DNA of 64,000 bases from Lysobacter ciconiae (GTDB lineage: Bacteria > Pseudomonadota > Gammaproteobacteria > Xanthomonadales > Xanthomonadaceae): contig NZ_CP063656.1 in the NCBI RefSeq assembly GCF_015209725.1, positions 665,001 to 729,000 of the forward strand, given 5' to 3'. This document shows, one piece after another, positions 53,418-61,820 of this stretch. A program made the translations under genes and the position numbers. Each line of letters starts with the position of its first letter. Positions within the stretch are counted from its first letter, which is position 1. The notes below the pieces were generated by a model. That model was not told the DNA's origin, did no database searches, and saw only the letters and a list, made by a program, of their open reading frames with translations.

Positions 53418-54419
53418 ATGGCGATCAAGGTTGGTATCAACGGTTTTGGCCGTATCGGACGCAACGTCCTGCGTTCGGCGATTGAGAATTTCGGCGACGA
53501 CATCGAAGTGGTCGCGATCAACGACCTGCTGGAGCCGGATTACCTGGCCTACATGCTGCAGTACGACTCTGTGCATGGCCGCTTCAAGGGCGACGTCAAG
53601 GTCGACGGCGACAACATCATCGTCAACGGCAAGCAGATCCGCCTGACCCAGGAGCGCGATCCGGCCAACCTGAAGTGGGGCGAGGTCGACGTGGACGTGG
53701 TGATCGAGTCCACCGGCCTGTTCCTGACCAAGGAAAGCGCGCAGAAGCACATCGACGCGGGCGCAAAGAAGGTCATCCTGTCGGCGCCGTCCAAGGACGA
53801 CACCCCGATGTTCGTCTTCGGCGTCAACGACAAGACCTACAAGGGCGAGGCGATCGTTTCCAACGCCTCGTGCACCACCAACTGCCTGGCGCCGGTGGCC
53901 AAGGTGCTCAACGACAAGTGGGGCATCAAGCGCGGCCTGATGACCACCGTGCACGCGGCGACCGCGAGCCAGAAGGTCGTCGACGGCCCGTCCAACAAGG
54001 ACTGGCGCGGCGGCCGCGGCATCCTGGAGAACATCATCCCGTCCTCCACGGGTGCGGCCAAGGCGGTCGGCGTGGTGATTCCCGAGCTCAACAAGAAGCT
54101 GACCGGCATGAGCTTCCGCGTGCCGACCTCCGACGTGTCCGTGGTCGACCTCACCGTCGAGCTGGAGAAGGGCGCGAGCTACGAGGAGATCTGCGCGGAG
54201 ATGAAGTCGCAGTCCGAAGGCGCGCTCAAGGGCATCCTGGGCTACACCACCGACATGGTCGTGGCGACCGATTTCCGGGGCGATACCCGCACCTCGATCT
54301 TCGATGCCGGCGCCGGCATCGCGCTGGACGACACCTTCGTCAAGCTGGTGGCCTGGTACGACAACGAATGGGGCTACTCCAACAAGTGCCTGGAGATGGT
54401 CAAGGTGGTGGCGAAGTAA
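53418..54419 (+). CDS. gap: glyceraldehyde-3-phosphate dehydrogenase, type I
   Basis: This central glycolytic enzyme (333 residues) has NAD-binding KVGINGFGRIGRNVLRSA at the start, the catalytic Cys in SNASCTTNCLAP and the HAATASQKVVDGPSNKDWRGGRG segment. The C-terminal DNEWGYSNKCLEMV motif is conserved. ATG 53418 has AGGAG upstream (CAGGAGCCCTGCA). A TAAAAT -10-like box lies at 53371-53376. It ends at a strong terminator. It works with pgk, pyk and fba at 60.5-64 kb. Confidence 0.97.
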   Translation: MAIKVGINGFGRIGRNVLRSAIENFGDDIEVVAINDLLEPDYLAYMLQYDSVHGRFKGDVKVDGDNIIVNGKQIRLTQERDPANLKWGEVDVDVVIESTGLFLTKESAQKHIDAGAKKVILSAPSKDDTPMFVFGVNDKTYKGEAIVSNASCTTNCLAPVAKVLNDKWGIKRGLMTTVHAATASQKVVDGPSNKDWRGGRGILENIIPSSTGAAKAVGVVIPELNKKLTGMSFRVPTSDVSVVDLTVELEKGASYEEICAEMKSQSEGALKGILGYTTDMVVATDFRGDTRTSIFDAGAGIALDDTFVKLVAWYDNEWGYSNKCLEMVKVVAK

Positions 54420-54443
54420 TCCGCGCCATAGCCGTCTGCGTCG

Positions 54444-54473
54444 AAAAAGCCGGGCATCGCGCCCGGCTTTTTT
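54444..54473 (+). terminator. Rho-independent terminator of gap
   Basis: AAAAAGCCGGGC / GCCCGGCTTTTTT stem with an ATCGC loop and a T tract. Confidence 0.92.
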
Positions 54474-54551
54474 ATGCCTGCGGAACGCTGCGCGCAGACA
54501 CCTGTACTGAAAGTCCGGCGCGATGGGGCGGGATGCAGCGCCTTTTGTCGA

Positions 54552-54881
54552 CTACCACTCGCGCTTCAGCAGCGGGAGCTTGTCGGGGACGCCATCCCAT
54601 TTCTCGGCATCCTCCAGCGGCTCTTTCTTGCGGTCGATCACCGGCCACAGCGGTGCCAGCTCGGCGTTGATGGCCAGGAAGTGCTCCTGCCCGAGCGGCA
54701 CGTCGTCCTCGGGATAGATCGCGCCGACCGGGCATTCGTCGACGCACAGGGTGCAGTCGATGCACTCCTCCGGATCGATCACCAGGAAGTTGGGTCCCTC
54801 GTGGAAGCAGTCGACCGGGCACACCTCGACACAGTCGGTGTGCTTGCAGTTGATGCAGTTTTCAGTGACGACGTGGGTCAT
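54552..54881 (-). CDS. fdxA: 7Fe ferredoxin (FdxA)
   Basis: This 109-residue ferredoxin carries one [3Fe-4S] and one [4Fe-4S] cluster, with cysteines at CINCKHTDCVEVCPVDC (residues 9-25) and CIDCTLCVDECP (40-51). It is the Azotobacter/Pseudomonas FdxA type. ATG 54881 gives MTHVVTENC; the 17 codons upstream in frame are less likely. It is divergent from azurin, with a possible FNR-type site between them. Confidence 0.94.
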   Translation of the reverse strand: MTHVVTENCINCKHTDCVEVCPVDCFHEGPNFLVIDPEECIDCTLCVDECPVGAIYPEDDVPLGQEHFLAINAELAPLWPVIDRKKEPLEDAEKWDGVPDKLPLLKREW

Positions 54882-54943
54882 GCGGATTCCAATCGTATTG
54901 CTTGCGGCAGCGCCATTGTCTCGCGGATCCAACTTCGCTGCCC

Positions 54944-54957
54944 CTGACCTGGATCAA
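54944..54957. promoter_or_regulatory. possible FNR/Anr-type site between fdxA and azurin
   Basis: CTGAC-CTGG-ATCAA (54944-54957) has one perfect half-site (ATCAA) and one degraded half relative to TTGAT-N4-ATCAA, about 70 bp before the azurin start. In Pseudomonas azurin is Anr-controlled. Only suggestive here. Confidence 0.3.
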
Positions 54958-55020
54958 GGCGCCGGAGTGCGGCGGTGCGGACAATGGCCGCCATCACCCC
55001 ACCATATGGAGTCAGTACCG

Positions 55021-55479
55021 ATGATCCGCAAGCTTTCCGCTGTTGCCCTGTTCGCCGTGGCCGGCGCGTTCGCCCTGCCGGCGACGGCCGCCGACTGCGC
55101 TGCCACGGTCGACAGCACCGATGCGATGCAGTTCACCACCAAGAGCCTGACGGTGCCCGCGTCGTGCAAGGAGTTCAAGGTCACCCTGAAGCACGTGGGC
55201 AAGCTGCCCAAGGCCGCAATGGGCCACAACTTCGTGCTCAGCAAGCCCGCCGACGTCAATGCGATCAACGCCGACGGCATGAAGGCCGGCGCCGACGCCG
55301 ACTACGTCAAGGCCGGCGATACCCGCGTGATCGCGGCCAGCAAGCTGATCGGCGGCGGCGAATCGACCACCGTCACGATCCCGGTAGCCAAGCTGAAGGC
55401 GGGAGAGGATTACACCTACTTCTGCTCCTTCCCGGGCCACGCCGCGCTGATGAAGGGCACCTTGACTCTGGCCAAGTAA
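55021..55479 (+). CDS. azu: azurin
   Basis: This periplasmic blue copper protein is an electron carrier of 152 residues including a Sec signal peptide (cleaved near ATAAD, residues 23-25). Copper ligands are conserved: His69 (GHNF), Cys135, His140 and Met144 in YFCSFPGHAALMKG. The ATG is chosen because it starts the signal peptide. It follows a divergent ferredoxin gene and precedes a truncated hemoglobin, hinting at low-oxygen or nitrosative conditions. Confidence 0.96.
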   Translation: MIRKLSAVALFAVAGAFALPATAADCAATVDSTDAMQFTTKSLTVPASCKEFKVTLKHVGKLPKAAMGHNFVLSKPADVNAINADGMKAGADADYVKAGDTRVIAASKLIGGGESTTVTIPVAKLKAGEDYTYFCSFPGHAALMKGTLTLAK

Positions 55480-55494
55480 GCCACCATCTGTAAC

Positions 55495-55522
55495 AAGGGC
55501 GGCCCTGGCGGTCGCCCTTTTT
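55495..55522 (+). terminator. Rho-independent terminator of azurin
   Basis: AAGGGCGGCC / GGTCGCCCTT stem (one G-U) followed by T run, 15 bp after the azurin stop. Confidence 0.8.
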
Positions 55523-55546
55523 CGTTTCAGGGTCCAGATACCGCTC

Positions 55547-55951
55547 ATGTCACGCGAAACCACCCAACTTACCGAGCAGCAGCTGGCCGACCTGGTCGAT
55601 CGGTTCTACGACAGGATCCAGGTGCATCCCACGCTGGGGCCGGTCTTCAACGCCGCCGTCGACGATTGGCCGGCACACAAGGAACTGCTGACCTCGTTCT
55701 GGTCCTCCGTCGCGCTGGGCACGCGCAGCTACCGTGGCAATCCGATGGCGCAGCACCGCGGCCACGCCATCCACGCCGGCCATTTCGACGAGTGGCTGGC
55801 GCTGTGGCGCGAAACCGCGGATGAAGTCCTCGACGCCGAACACGCCGCGCTGGTCCACGAGTACGCCAAACGCATCGGCCGCAGCCTGAAGTACGGTCTG
55901 GGCCTGCAGGAAGGCGTGCGATCGCTGGAGCTGCCGATCGTCGGCGCTTGA
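55547..55951 (+). CDS. group III truncated hemoglobin
   Basis: This 134-residue globin belongs to the trHbP/Ctb class. Visible features are LADLVDRFYDRIQVHPTLGPVFNAAVDDWPAHKELLTSFWSSVALGT and the helix E-F region NPMAQHRGHAIHAGHFDEWLALW, which contains the proximal histidine. Such proteins handle O2 or NO at low oxygen. ATG 55547 follows the azurin terminator by 24 bp and lies downstream of azurin on the same strand, so it is probably separately transcribed. Confidence 0.9.
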   Translation: MSRETTQLTEQQLADLVDRFYDRIQVHPTLGPVFNAAVDDWPAHKELLTSFWSSVALGTRSYRGNPMAQHRGHAIHAGHFDEWLALWRETADEVLDAEHAALVHEYAKRIGRSLKYGLGLQEGVRSLELPIVGA

Positions 55952-56006
55952 GCGGTTCCGGCGATGGCTGGCATCGCCGGGTCGCGAGCAGCGCTGCGCG
56001 CTGTGA

Positions 56007-56447
56007 TCACGCGTCCCGGCAGCTGGATGCATCAGCCCCGCTCGTGGGCGGCAGCAGTGCCGGCACGGGCGTCGGTTGGCCGGCGGCGTTCAGGGCGACC
56101 ATCGTGAAGCGTCCCCGGGTTGCCAGCAGCGCCTCGCCCGAGTGCAGGTCCTCGCTGTGCATTTCCACCTCGACCTGCAGTGACGTGCGGCCGGTTGCCA
56201 CGATCCGCGCGACCAGTTGCACCAGCGCGCCCTGGTTGACCGCGGTATGAAAGTCGACCTGCTCCGAGCGTGCGGTCACCACGGTGCAGCGGGCGTAGCG
56301 GGAGGCGGCGATGAACGCGGCCTTGTCCATCCACGCCAACGCCTGCCCGCCAAACAGGGTGCCGAGGTGATTGGTGTGGTCGGGGAAGACGATCTCGGTC
56401 ATCCGCGCTTCGGTCGCGGGCATCGTCCCGTCAGTCATCGCGTTCAA
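56007..56447 (-). CDS. acyl-CoA thioesterase (YciA-type hotdog fold)
   Basis: A 146-residue hotdog-fold thioesterase hydrolysing acyl-CoA. The conserved core is DHTNHLGTLFGGQALAWMDKAAFIAASRYARC, including the active-site acidic residue, followed by SEQVDFHTAVNQGALVQLVARIV and a variable Pro-rich C-terminus. ATG 56447 overlaps the nrdB stop by 4 bp, so it is the third gene of the nrdA-nrdB operon and would share its B12 control, unless separately promoted. Starts at Met4 or Met9 are also possible. Confidence 0.88.
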   Translation of the reverse strand: MNAMTDGTMPATEARMTEIVFPDHTNHLGTLFGGQALAWMDKAAFIAASRYARCTVVTARSEQVDFHTAVNQGALVQLVARIVATGRTSLQVEVEMHSEDLHSGEALLATRGRFTMVALNAAGQPTPVPALLPPTSGADASSCRDA

Positions 56448-57454
56448 AATGCGGCGTCAAAGGCGACTTCGCCTTCCACGCCGACCTGGTAGGCCGACAC
56501 GCGACGCTCGAAGAAGTTGGTCACTTCCTGCACGTCCTGCAGGTCCATGAAACCGAACGGATTGCTCGCGCCGAAATGGCGCGGCATGCCCAGCTGGCCC
56601 AGGCGCTGGTCGGCGCAGTATTCCAGGTACTGGCGCATGTCCTTCAGCGACAGCCCGGCCACGCCGCCCGACAGGGTGTCGCAGGCGAACTGCATCTCGC
56701 ACTCCACCGCCTCGGTGAGCATCTGAACCACCTCGTCCTGCAGGGCCTCATCGAACAGGTCGGGCTCCTCCTTGCGGACGGTGCGGATGACCTCGAAGGC
56801 GAACGCCATATGGCAGCTCTCGTCGCGGAACACCCAGTTGGTGCCCGAGGCCAGGCCGTGCAGCAGTCCGCGCGAGCGCAGGTAGTAGACGTAGGCGAAG
56901 GCGCCGAAGAAGAACAGGCCCTCGATGCAGGCGGCGAAGCAGATCAGGTTGAGCAGGAACTGGCGCCGCTGCGCACGCGTCTCGATGCGCTTGAGGTCCT
57001 GGATGGAGTCGATCCACTTGAAGCAGAACTCGGCCTTGGCGCGGATCGAGGGAATGTTTTCCACCGCGGCGAACGCCTGCGTGCGGGCCTTGTCGTCGGG
57101 CAGGTAGGTGTCCAGCAGGGTGAGGTAGAACTGCACGTGCAGCGCCTCCTCATACAGCTGGCGTGAAAGGTACATGCGCGCTTCGGGCGCGTTGATGTGC
57201 TGGTAGAGGTTGAGCACCAGGTTGTTGGCGACGATCGAATCGCCGGTCGCGAAGAACGCGACCAGGCGCTCGACCAGGTGGCGCTCGGCCGGTCCGAGCT
57301 TGCCGCGCAGGTCGTTGACGTCCAGCGAGAAGTCGATTTCCTCCACCGTCCAGGTGTTGCGGATCGCATCGCGGTACATCGCGTAGAACTGCGGGTAGCG
57401 CATTGGGCGCAGGGTGAGGTCGAAGCCGGGGTGGAGCAGGTGTTGGGTGGTCAT
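56444..57454 (-). CDS. nrdB: class I ribonucleotide reductase beta subunit
   Basis: This 336-residue radical-generating subunit has dimetal ligands D72, E103, H106, E178, E212 and H215 by alignment with E. coli NrdB, and Y110 in EALHVQFY at the tyrosyl-radical position, so it is a Tyr-radical class I type rather than a Phe-containing one. ATG 57454 begins MTTQHLLHPGFDLTLRPMRYPQFYAMYRDA. It follows nrdA after 36 bp. The subunit needs oxygen and metal but no B12, yet lies behind a B12 riboswitch. Confidence 0.95.
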   Translation of the reverse strand: MTTQHLLHPGFDLTLRPMRYPQFYAMYRDAIRNTWTVEEIDFSLDVNDLRGKLGPAERHLVERLVAFFATGDSIVANNLVLNLYQHINAPEARMYLSRQLYEEALHVQFYLTLLDTYLPDDKARTQAFAAVENIPSIRAKAEFCFKWIDSIQDLKRIETRAQRRQFLLNLICFAACIEGLFFFGAFAYVYYLRSRGLLHGLASGTNWVFRDESCHMAFAFEVIRTVRKEEPDLFDEALQDEVVQMLTEAVECEMQFACDTLSGGVAGLSLKDMRQYLEYCADQRLGQLGMPRHFGASNPFGFMDLQDVQEVTNFFERRVSAYQVGVEGEVAFDAAF

Positions 57455-57490
57455 GCGTATTCCTTGCAGATGCGGGGGTTGCGGCGGGGC

Positions 57491-59968
57491 CTACTGGCAG
57501 GACTCGCAGCTCTCGGGGTTTTCCAGTGAGCAGGCGATCGCGTCGGCGTCGGGCGTCGGGGCGGCGGCGGGCGCCGGGGCGCTGACGGTGGACTTGGCGA
57601 TCCGGGTCGCAGGCCGCGAGCGCAGGTAGTAGGTCGTCTTCAGACCCTGCTTCCACGCGTACATGTACATCGACGCCAGCTGGCCGATGTTCGGGCTCTC
57701 GATAAACAGGTTCAGCGACTGGCTCTGGTCGATGAAGGCGCCGCGGTCGGCGGCCATGTCGATCAGCGAGCGCATCGGCAGCTCCCAGGCGGTGCGGTAG
57801 ACCTGGCGCAGTGTGTCCGGGATCGCTGTGATGCCCTGGATCGAGCCGTCGGCCATCTTCACCGCGTCGCGCAGCTCTGCCGTCCACAGGCCCAGCGTCT
57901 TGAGCTCCTCGACAAGGTATTTGTTGATCACCAGGAAGTCGCCCGACAGCGTTTCGCGCTTGAACAGGTTGGACACCTGCGGCTCGATGCATTCGTAGCA
58001 GCCAGCGATCGAGGCGATCGTCGCCGTCGGCGCGATGGCGATCAGCAATGAGTTGCGCAGGCCGTGCTCGCGGATGCGCGCGCGCAGCTCGTCCCAGCGC
58101 GCGGGATCGGACGGCGCGACGTTCCAGGCGTCGAACTGCAGCTCGCCGAGCGACGCGCGGGTGTCGGCGAAGGACGGGTGCGGGGCCTGCTCCACGGCCA
58201 GTTCGCAGGAGGCGGACAGGGCGTGGAAATAGATCTCCTCGGCGATGCGCTGCGAGAGCGCGCGGGCCGGCTCGGAATCAAACGGCAGGCGCAGCTTGAA
58301 GAACACGTCCTGCAGGCCCATCGCCCCCAGACCGACCGGGCGCCACTTCAGGTTCGCGTGGCGGGCGGTGTCGATGGGGTAGAAGTTCAGGTCGATCACG
58401 CGGTCGAGCTGGCGCACGGCCAGTCGCACGGTTTCGGCGAGCTTGTCGAAGTCGAACCGGGCCAGGTCGCCGACGCTGCCGTCCTCGACGTGGTGGGCCA
58501 GGTTGATCGAGCCCAGGTTGCAGACCGCCGTCTCGTCCTGCGAAGTGACCTCCAGGATCTCGGTGCACAGGTTGGACAGATGCACCACGTTGCCCTCGCG
58601 CAGGGTCTGGTTGCACGCGCGGTTGGACTTGTCCTTGAAGTTCATCCAGCCGTTGCCGGTCTGGGCCAGCGTGCGGATCATGCGGGTGTACAGGTCGCGT
58701 GCCTTGACCTGTCGCGTCGCCAGCCCGGCCGCTTCGGCGACGCGATAGGCCTGATCGAAGGCCTCGCCGAACAGGTCGGTCAGCTGGGTGCCGTGGCGCG
58801 CCAGCACGGCCGGATCGAACAGCGACCACATTGCGTCGGCCTCGACCCGGCGCATGAACTCGTCCGGGATCCAGTTGGCCAGGTTGAGGTTGTGGGTGCG
58901 CCGGGCATCCTCGCCGGTGTTGTCGCGCAGCTCCAGGAACTCCTCCACGTCGGCGTGCCACGGCTCCAGATACACGCAGGCCGCGCCCTTGCGCTTGCCG
59001 CCCTGGTTGACCGCCGCCACCGAGGCGTCCAGCGTTTTCAGCCACGGCACGATGCCGTTGCTGAGGCCGTTGGTGGATCGGATCAGCGAGCCACGCGAGC
59101 GCACCCGGCTGTACGACAGGCCGATCCCGCCGCTGAACTTGCTCAGCTTGGCCACGTCCATGTAGCGGCGGTAGATCGCCTCCAGCGAATCCTCCGGCGA
59201 GTCCAGCAGGAAGCAGCTGGAGAGCTGCTCGTGGGTGGTGCCGGCGTTGAACAGAGTCGGCGAGCTGGGGATGTAATCCAGCTGGGCCATGCGCCGGTAC
59301 AGCGCCAGCGCGTCGGCCACGTCCTCGCTCAGGGCGCATGCGATGCGCAGGAAGAACTGCTGCGGCGTCTCGATCACCGTGCGCGCCGTGGGGTGACGCA
59401 GAAGGTAGCGGTCATAGACGGTGCGCATGCCGAAATAGTCGAACCGCGCGTTGAGGCCGTTGTCGATCGCGTCGTTGAGCTTGCGCGCGTTGGCCTGCAC
59501 GAAGTCCATCAGGCGCTGGTTGATCAGGCCCAGGTCGAAGCCGCGCTGGACCGACTGCGAGAACGCGTTGATGTCGATCGCCGCGACCTCCTTCTCGATC
59601 ACGCCGGCGAGCAGGCGCGCGGCGAGGCGGCCGTACTCGGGCTCCTCGGCGGTGAGCAGAGCGGCGGTGCGGATCGACAGTTCGTCCAGCTCCGACGTGG
59701 TCGCGCCGTCGTACAGCCCGGAGATGGTGCGGGTGGCCACGCGCATCGGGTCGACCGCGTAGAGATCCTGGCTGCAGCGCGCAACCGCGCGCACGATCTT
59801 GTTCAGGTCCACCGGCTCGCGACCGCCGTTGCGCTTGGTCACGTGCATGCTCATCGCGGTGGCGGGCGGGGTGAGCGAGAAGCCCGGTGAGGCGTCCGGC
59901 TGGGCGGCGGTGGGCTCCACGTCGGCGTTGAAATCGGCGGGTGCGGTGGCGAGGTCTGGCTGGGTCAT
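57491..59968 (-). CDS. nrdA: class I ribonucleotide reductase alpha subunit
   Basis: This 825-residue catalytic subunit has an N-terminal ATP cone (HVTKRNGGREPVDLNKIVRAVARC) for allosteric activity control. Redox cysteines are C252 (SSCFLLD) and C483 (AVCNLGS); active site N466-L-C468-T-E470; C-terminal CESCQ (C821, C824). ATG 59968 with GGAGC 6 bp upstream. The frame stays open for another 61 codons upstream, through part of the riboswitch leader, but that region encodes a low-complexity basic peptide and is judged untranslated. It is first in nrdA-nrdB-thioesterase. Confidence 0.96.
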   Translation of the reverse strand: MTQPDLATAPADFNADVEPTAAQPDASPGFSLTPPATAMSMHVTKRNGGREPVDLNKIVRAVARCSQDLYAVDPMRVATRTISGLYDGATTSELDELSIRTAALLTAEEPEYGRLAARLLAGVIEKEVAAIDINAFSQSVQRGFDLGLINQRLMDFVQANARKLNDAIDNGLNARFDYFGMRTVYDRYLLRHPTARTVIETPQQFFLRIACALSEDVADALALYRRMAQLDYIPSSPTLFNAGTTHEQLSSCFLLDSPEDSLEAIYRRYMDVAKLSKFSGGIGLSYSRVRSRGSLIRSTNGLSNGIVPWLKTLDASVAAVNQGGKRKGAACVYLEPWHADVEEFLELRDNTGEDARRTHNLNLANWIPDEFMRRVEADAMWSLFDPAVLARHGTQLTDLFGEAFDQAYRVAEAAGLATRQVKARDLYTRMIRTLAQTGNGWMNFKDKSNRACNQTLREGNVVHLSNLCTEILEVTSQDETAVCNLGSINLAHHVEDGSVGDLARFDFDKLAETVRLAVRQLDRVIDLNFYPIDTARHANLKWRPVGLGAMGLQDVFFKLRLPFDSEPARALSQRIAEEIYFHALSASCELAVEQAPHPSFADTRASLGELQFDAWNVAPSDPARWDELRARIREHGLRNSLLIAIAPTATIASIAGCYECIEPQVSNLFKRETLSGDFLVINKYLVEELKTLGLWTAELRDAVKMADGSIQGITAIPDTLRQVYRTAWELPMRSLIDMAADRGAFIDQSQSLNLFIESPNIGQLASMYMYAWKQGLKTTYYLRSRPATRIAKSTVSAPAPAAAPTPDADAIACSLENPESCESCQ

Positions 59969-60227
59969 CGAACAGCTCCGGTGCAGGGCGCACGGTCGTC
60001 GCCCCTCCCTCGAAGGTCGACGCGCGGAAGCAGTCCACGACACCGGCACCGCGGACAGGCGGCGTCGGACGGCGCGGCCATGCCCCCGCGGGCATCGGGT
60101 TTTCGTGAGGAGATCGCGGTGTCGTGCGGCGTCGATCCGACGCGCGCCCACCCGCCGCGTGGACGTGTGGCGACACCGGCCGTCTTCCCCCGAAGACTCG
60201 CAGGCCGGTCACCGCGCGGTGTGCTTC

Positions 60228-60412
60228 GCGCGGCTGTCGGCAGGTCTTCGGGCTCTGGACGCGGATGGCCGTGACCGGCTTTCCACCTACTGGTCGCCGC
60301 TTCCCAGGGCAGGGCGCCCCAGTGCAATGACGACGTTCGTTTCCAATTACCGCTGCGGGGCAGCGCCGGATTCCCACCGGCTTCCCGTTTTAAGCCAACC
60401 GCGAGGCCGGCA
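60228..60412 (-). promoter_or_regulatory. cobalamin riboswitch
   Basis: On the minus strand the conserved elements are in order: AAAACGGGAAGCCGGTGGGA (plus about 60375-60395), CTGCCCCGC, GGTGGAAAGCC, and the B12 box AGAGCCCGAAGACCTGCC (plus 60239-60256). These are diagnostic of the adenosylcobalamin riboswitch family. It begins just after the transcription start expected from the promoter at 60424-60452 and lies about 260 nt before the nrdA start. It presumably turns nrdAB down when B12 is plentiful. Confidence 0.93.
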
Positions 60413-60423
60413 CCGACGGACAC

Positions 60424-60452
60424 AACATAGTGGGGGCGGCCGGATCCGTCAA
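60424..60452 (-). promoter_or_regulatory. sigma-70 type promoter of nrdA
   Basis: Minus-strand TTGACG (plus 60447-60452), a 17-bp spacer and TATGTT (plus 60424-60429). The predicted start near 60417 places the riboswitch at the very 5' end of the leader. Confidence 0.75.
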
Positions 60453-60497
60453 CACGACATGTGGGGTTTGCACGCGGATCATTCGATCTGCGCACGC

Positions 60498-60526
60498 TTC
60501 CAATCCCCGCCCCGGCCCGCGACAAT
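60498..60526 (+). promoter_or_regulatory. candidate promoter of pgk
   Basis: TTCCAA (60498-60503), a 17-bp spacer and GACAAT (60521-60526), 41 bp before the GTG start. Confidence 0.4.
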
Positions 60527-60566
60527 GCCGTCCTTCGCCAGCCGGCCATCGCGCCAGGAGTCTTCC

Positions 60567-61742
60567 GTGTCCATCCTCCGTATGTCCGACCTCGACCTTG
60601 CCGGCAAGCGCGTGCTGATCCGCGAGGACCTCAACGTGCCGATCGATGACAACGGTGCGATCACCTCCGACCAGCGCATCACCGCGGCGCTACCCACCCT
60701 GCGCCTGGCGCTGGAGAAGGGCGCGGCGGTAATGGTGATGTCCCACCGCGGGCGTCCGACCGAGGGCCAGTGGAGCGAGGCCGATTCGCTGGCGCCGGCG
60801 GCGGCGCGGCTGTCGCAGTTGCTGGGCATCGAGGTGCCGCTGGTCAAGGACTGGCTGGACGGCGTCGAGGTCGCACCCGGCCAGCTGGTGCTGCTGGAAA
60901 ACTGCCGCATGAACGTCGGCGAAAAGGCCGACGACGAGGCGCTCGCCAAGCGCTATGCCGCGCTGTGCGATGTGTTCGTGATGGACGCGTTCGGTACCGC
61001 CCATCGCGCGCAGGCATCCACCCATGGCGTGATCCGCCAGGCCAAGGTCGCCGCCGGTGGCCCATTGCTGATGGCCGAGCTGGACGCGCTGGGCAAGGCC
61101 CTGCACGAACCCGCGCGGCCGTTGCTGGCCATCGTCGCCGGATCCAAGGTCAGCACCAAGCTGGAACTGCTTTCCTCGCTGGTTGGCAAGGTCGACCAGC
61201 TGATCGTCGGCGGCGGCATCGCCAACACCTTCATCGCCGCGATGGGCCACGGGGTGGGCAAGTCGCTGGTGGAGCTGGACCTGCTGGACACCGCCCGCCA
61301 GATCATCGACGACGCCAAGGCGCGCGGCGCGGACATTCCGCTGCCCAGCGACGTCGTGGTTGCACCGGACTTTGCGGCCGACGCCCCGGCCACGGTGAAG
61401 CCGGTGGACGCGGTCGGCGCCGACGACATGATCCTCGACATCGGGCCGGACACCGCCGCGCGCTACGCGGCGATGATCGCCAAAGCCGGCACCGTGGTCT
61501 GGAACGGCCCGGTGGGCGTGTTCGAGTTCGAGGCCTTCAGCCGGGGCACGCAGACGCTGGCCGAGGCGATTGCCGGCAGTGCCGCGTTCTCCATCGCCGG
61601 GGGCGGCGACACCCTGGCCGCGGTTGACAAGTACGGCATCGCCGACCGGGTGGATTACATCTCCACCGGTGGCGGCGCGTTCCTGGAGTTCCTGGAAGGC
61701 AAGGCGTTGCCGGCCGTCAGCGCCCTGCAGGCGCGCCGCTGA
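60567..61742 (+). CDS. pgk: phosphoglycerate kinase
   Basis: Transfers phosphate from 1,3-bisphosphoglycerate to ADP. The 391-residue product shows RVLIREDLNVPIDD, VMSHRGRPTEG, VLLENCRMNVGEKADDEALAKRYAALCDVFVMDAFGTAHR and the nucleotide-binding KLELLSSLVGKVDQLIVGGGIANTF and GGGDTLAAVDKYG segments. Start is GTG 60567 (MSILRMSDLD), with AGGAG 6 bp upstream; ATG 60582 five codons later is also possible. It is the first gene of the plus-strand glycolysis cluster and is divergent from nrdA. Confidence 0.96.
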   Translation: MSILRMSDLDLAGKRVLIREDLNVPIDDNGAITSDQRITAALPTLRLALEKGAAVMVMSHRGRPTEGQWSEADSLAPAAARLSQLLGIEVPLVKDWLDGVEVAPGQLVLLENCRMNVGEKADDEALAKRYAALCDVFVMDAFGTAHRAQASTHGVIRQAKVAAGGPLLMAELDALGKALHEPARPLLAIVAGSKVSTKLELLSSLVGKVDQLIVGGGIANTFIAAMGHGVGKSLVELDLLDTARQIIDDAKARGADIPLPSDVVVAPDFAADAPATVKPVDAVGADDMILDIGPDTAARYAAMIAKAGTVVWNGPVGVFEFEAFSRGTQTLAEAIAGSAAFSIAGGGDTLAAVDKYGIADRVDYISTGGGAFLEFLEGKALPAVSALQARR

Positions 61743-61820
61743 CGCGACCACCGCCGCGCCGCTGGAGCGCTTTCCAATCGTGCTAGCGTTCCCGGCTTGA
61801 CCACGCAGGGAATCGACTCC

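Noticed and set aside
55956..55980. hairpin CGGCGATG / CATCGCCG between the hemoglobin and thioesterase genes
   Set aside because: Good stem but no T tract on either side; may be incidental in GC-rich spacer, so it was not called a terminator.
58064..59890. 608-codon plus-strand open frame antisense to nrdA
   Set aside because: Shadow; nrdA has complete catalytic motifs on the minus strand.
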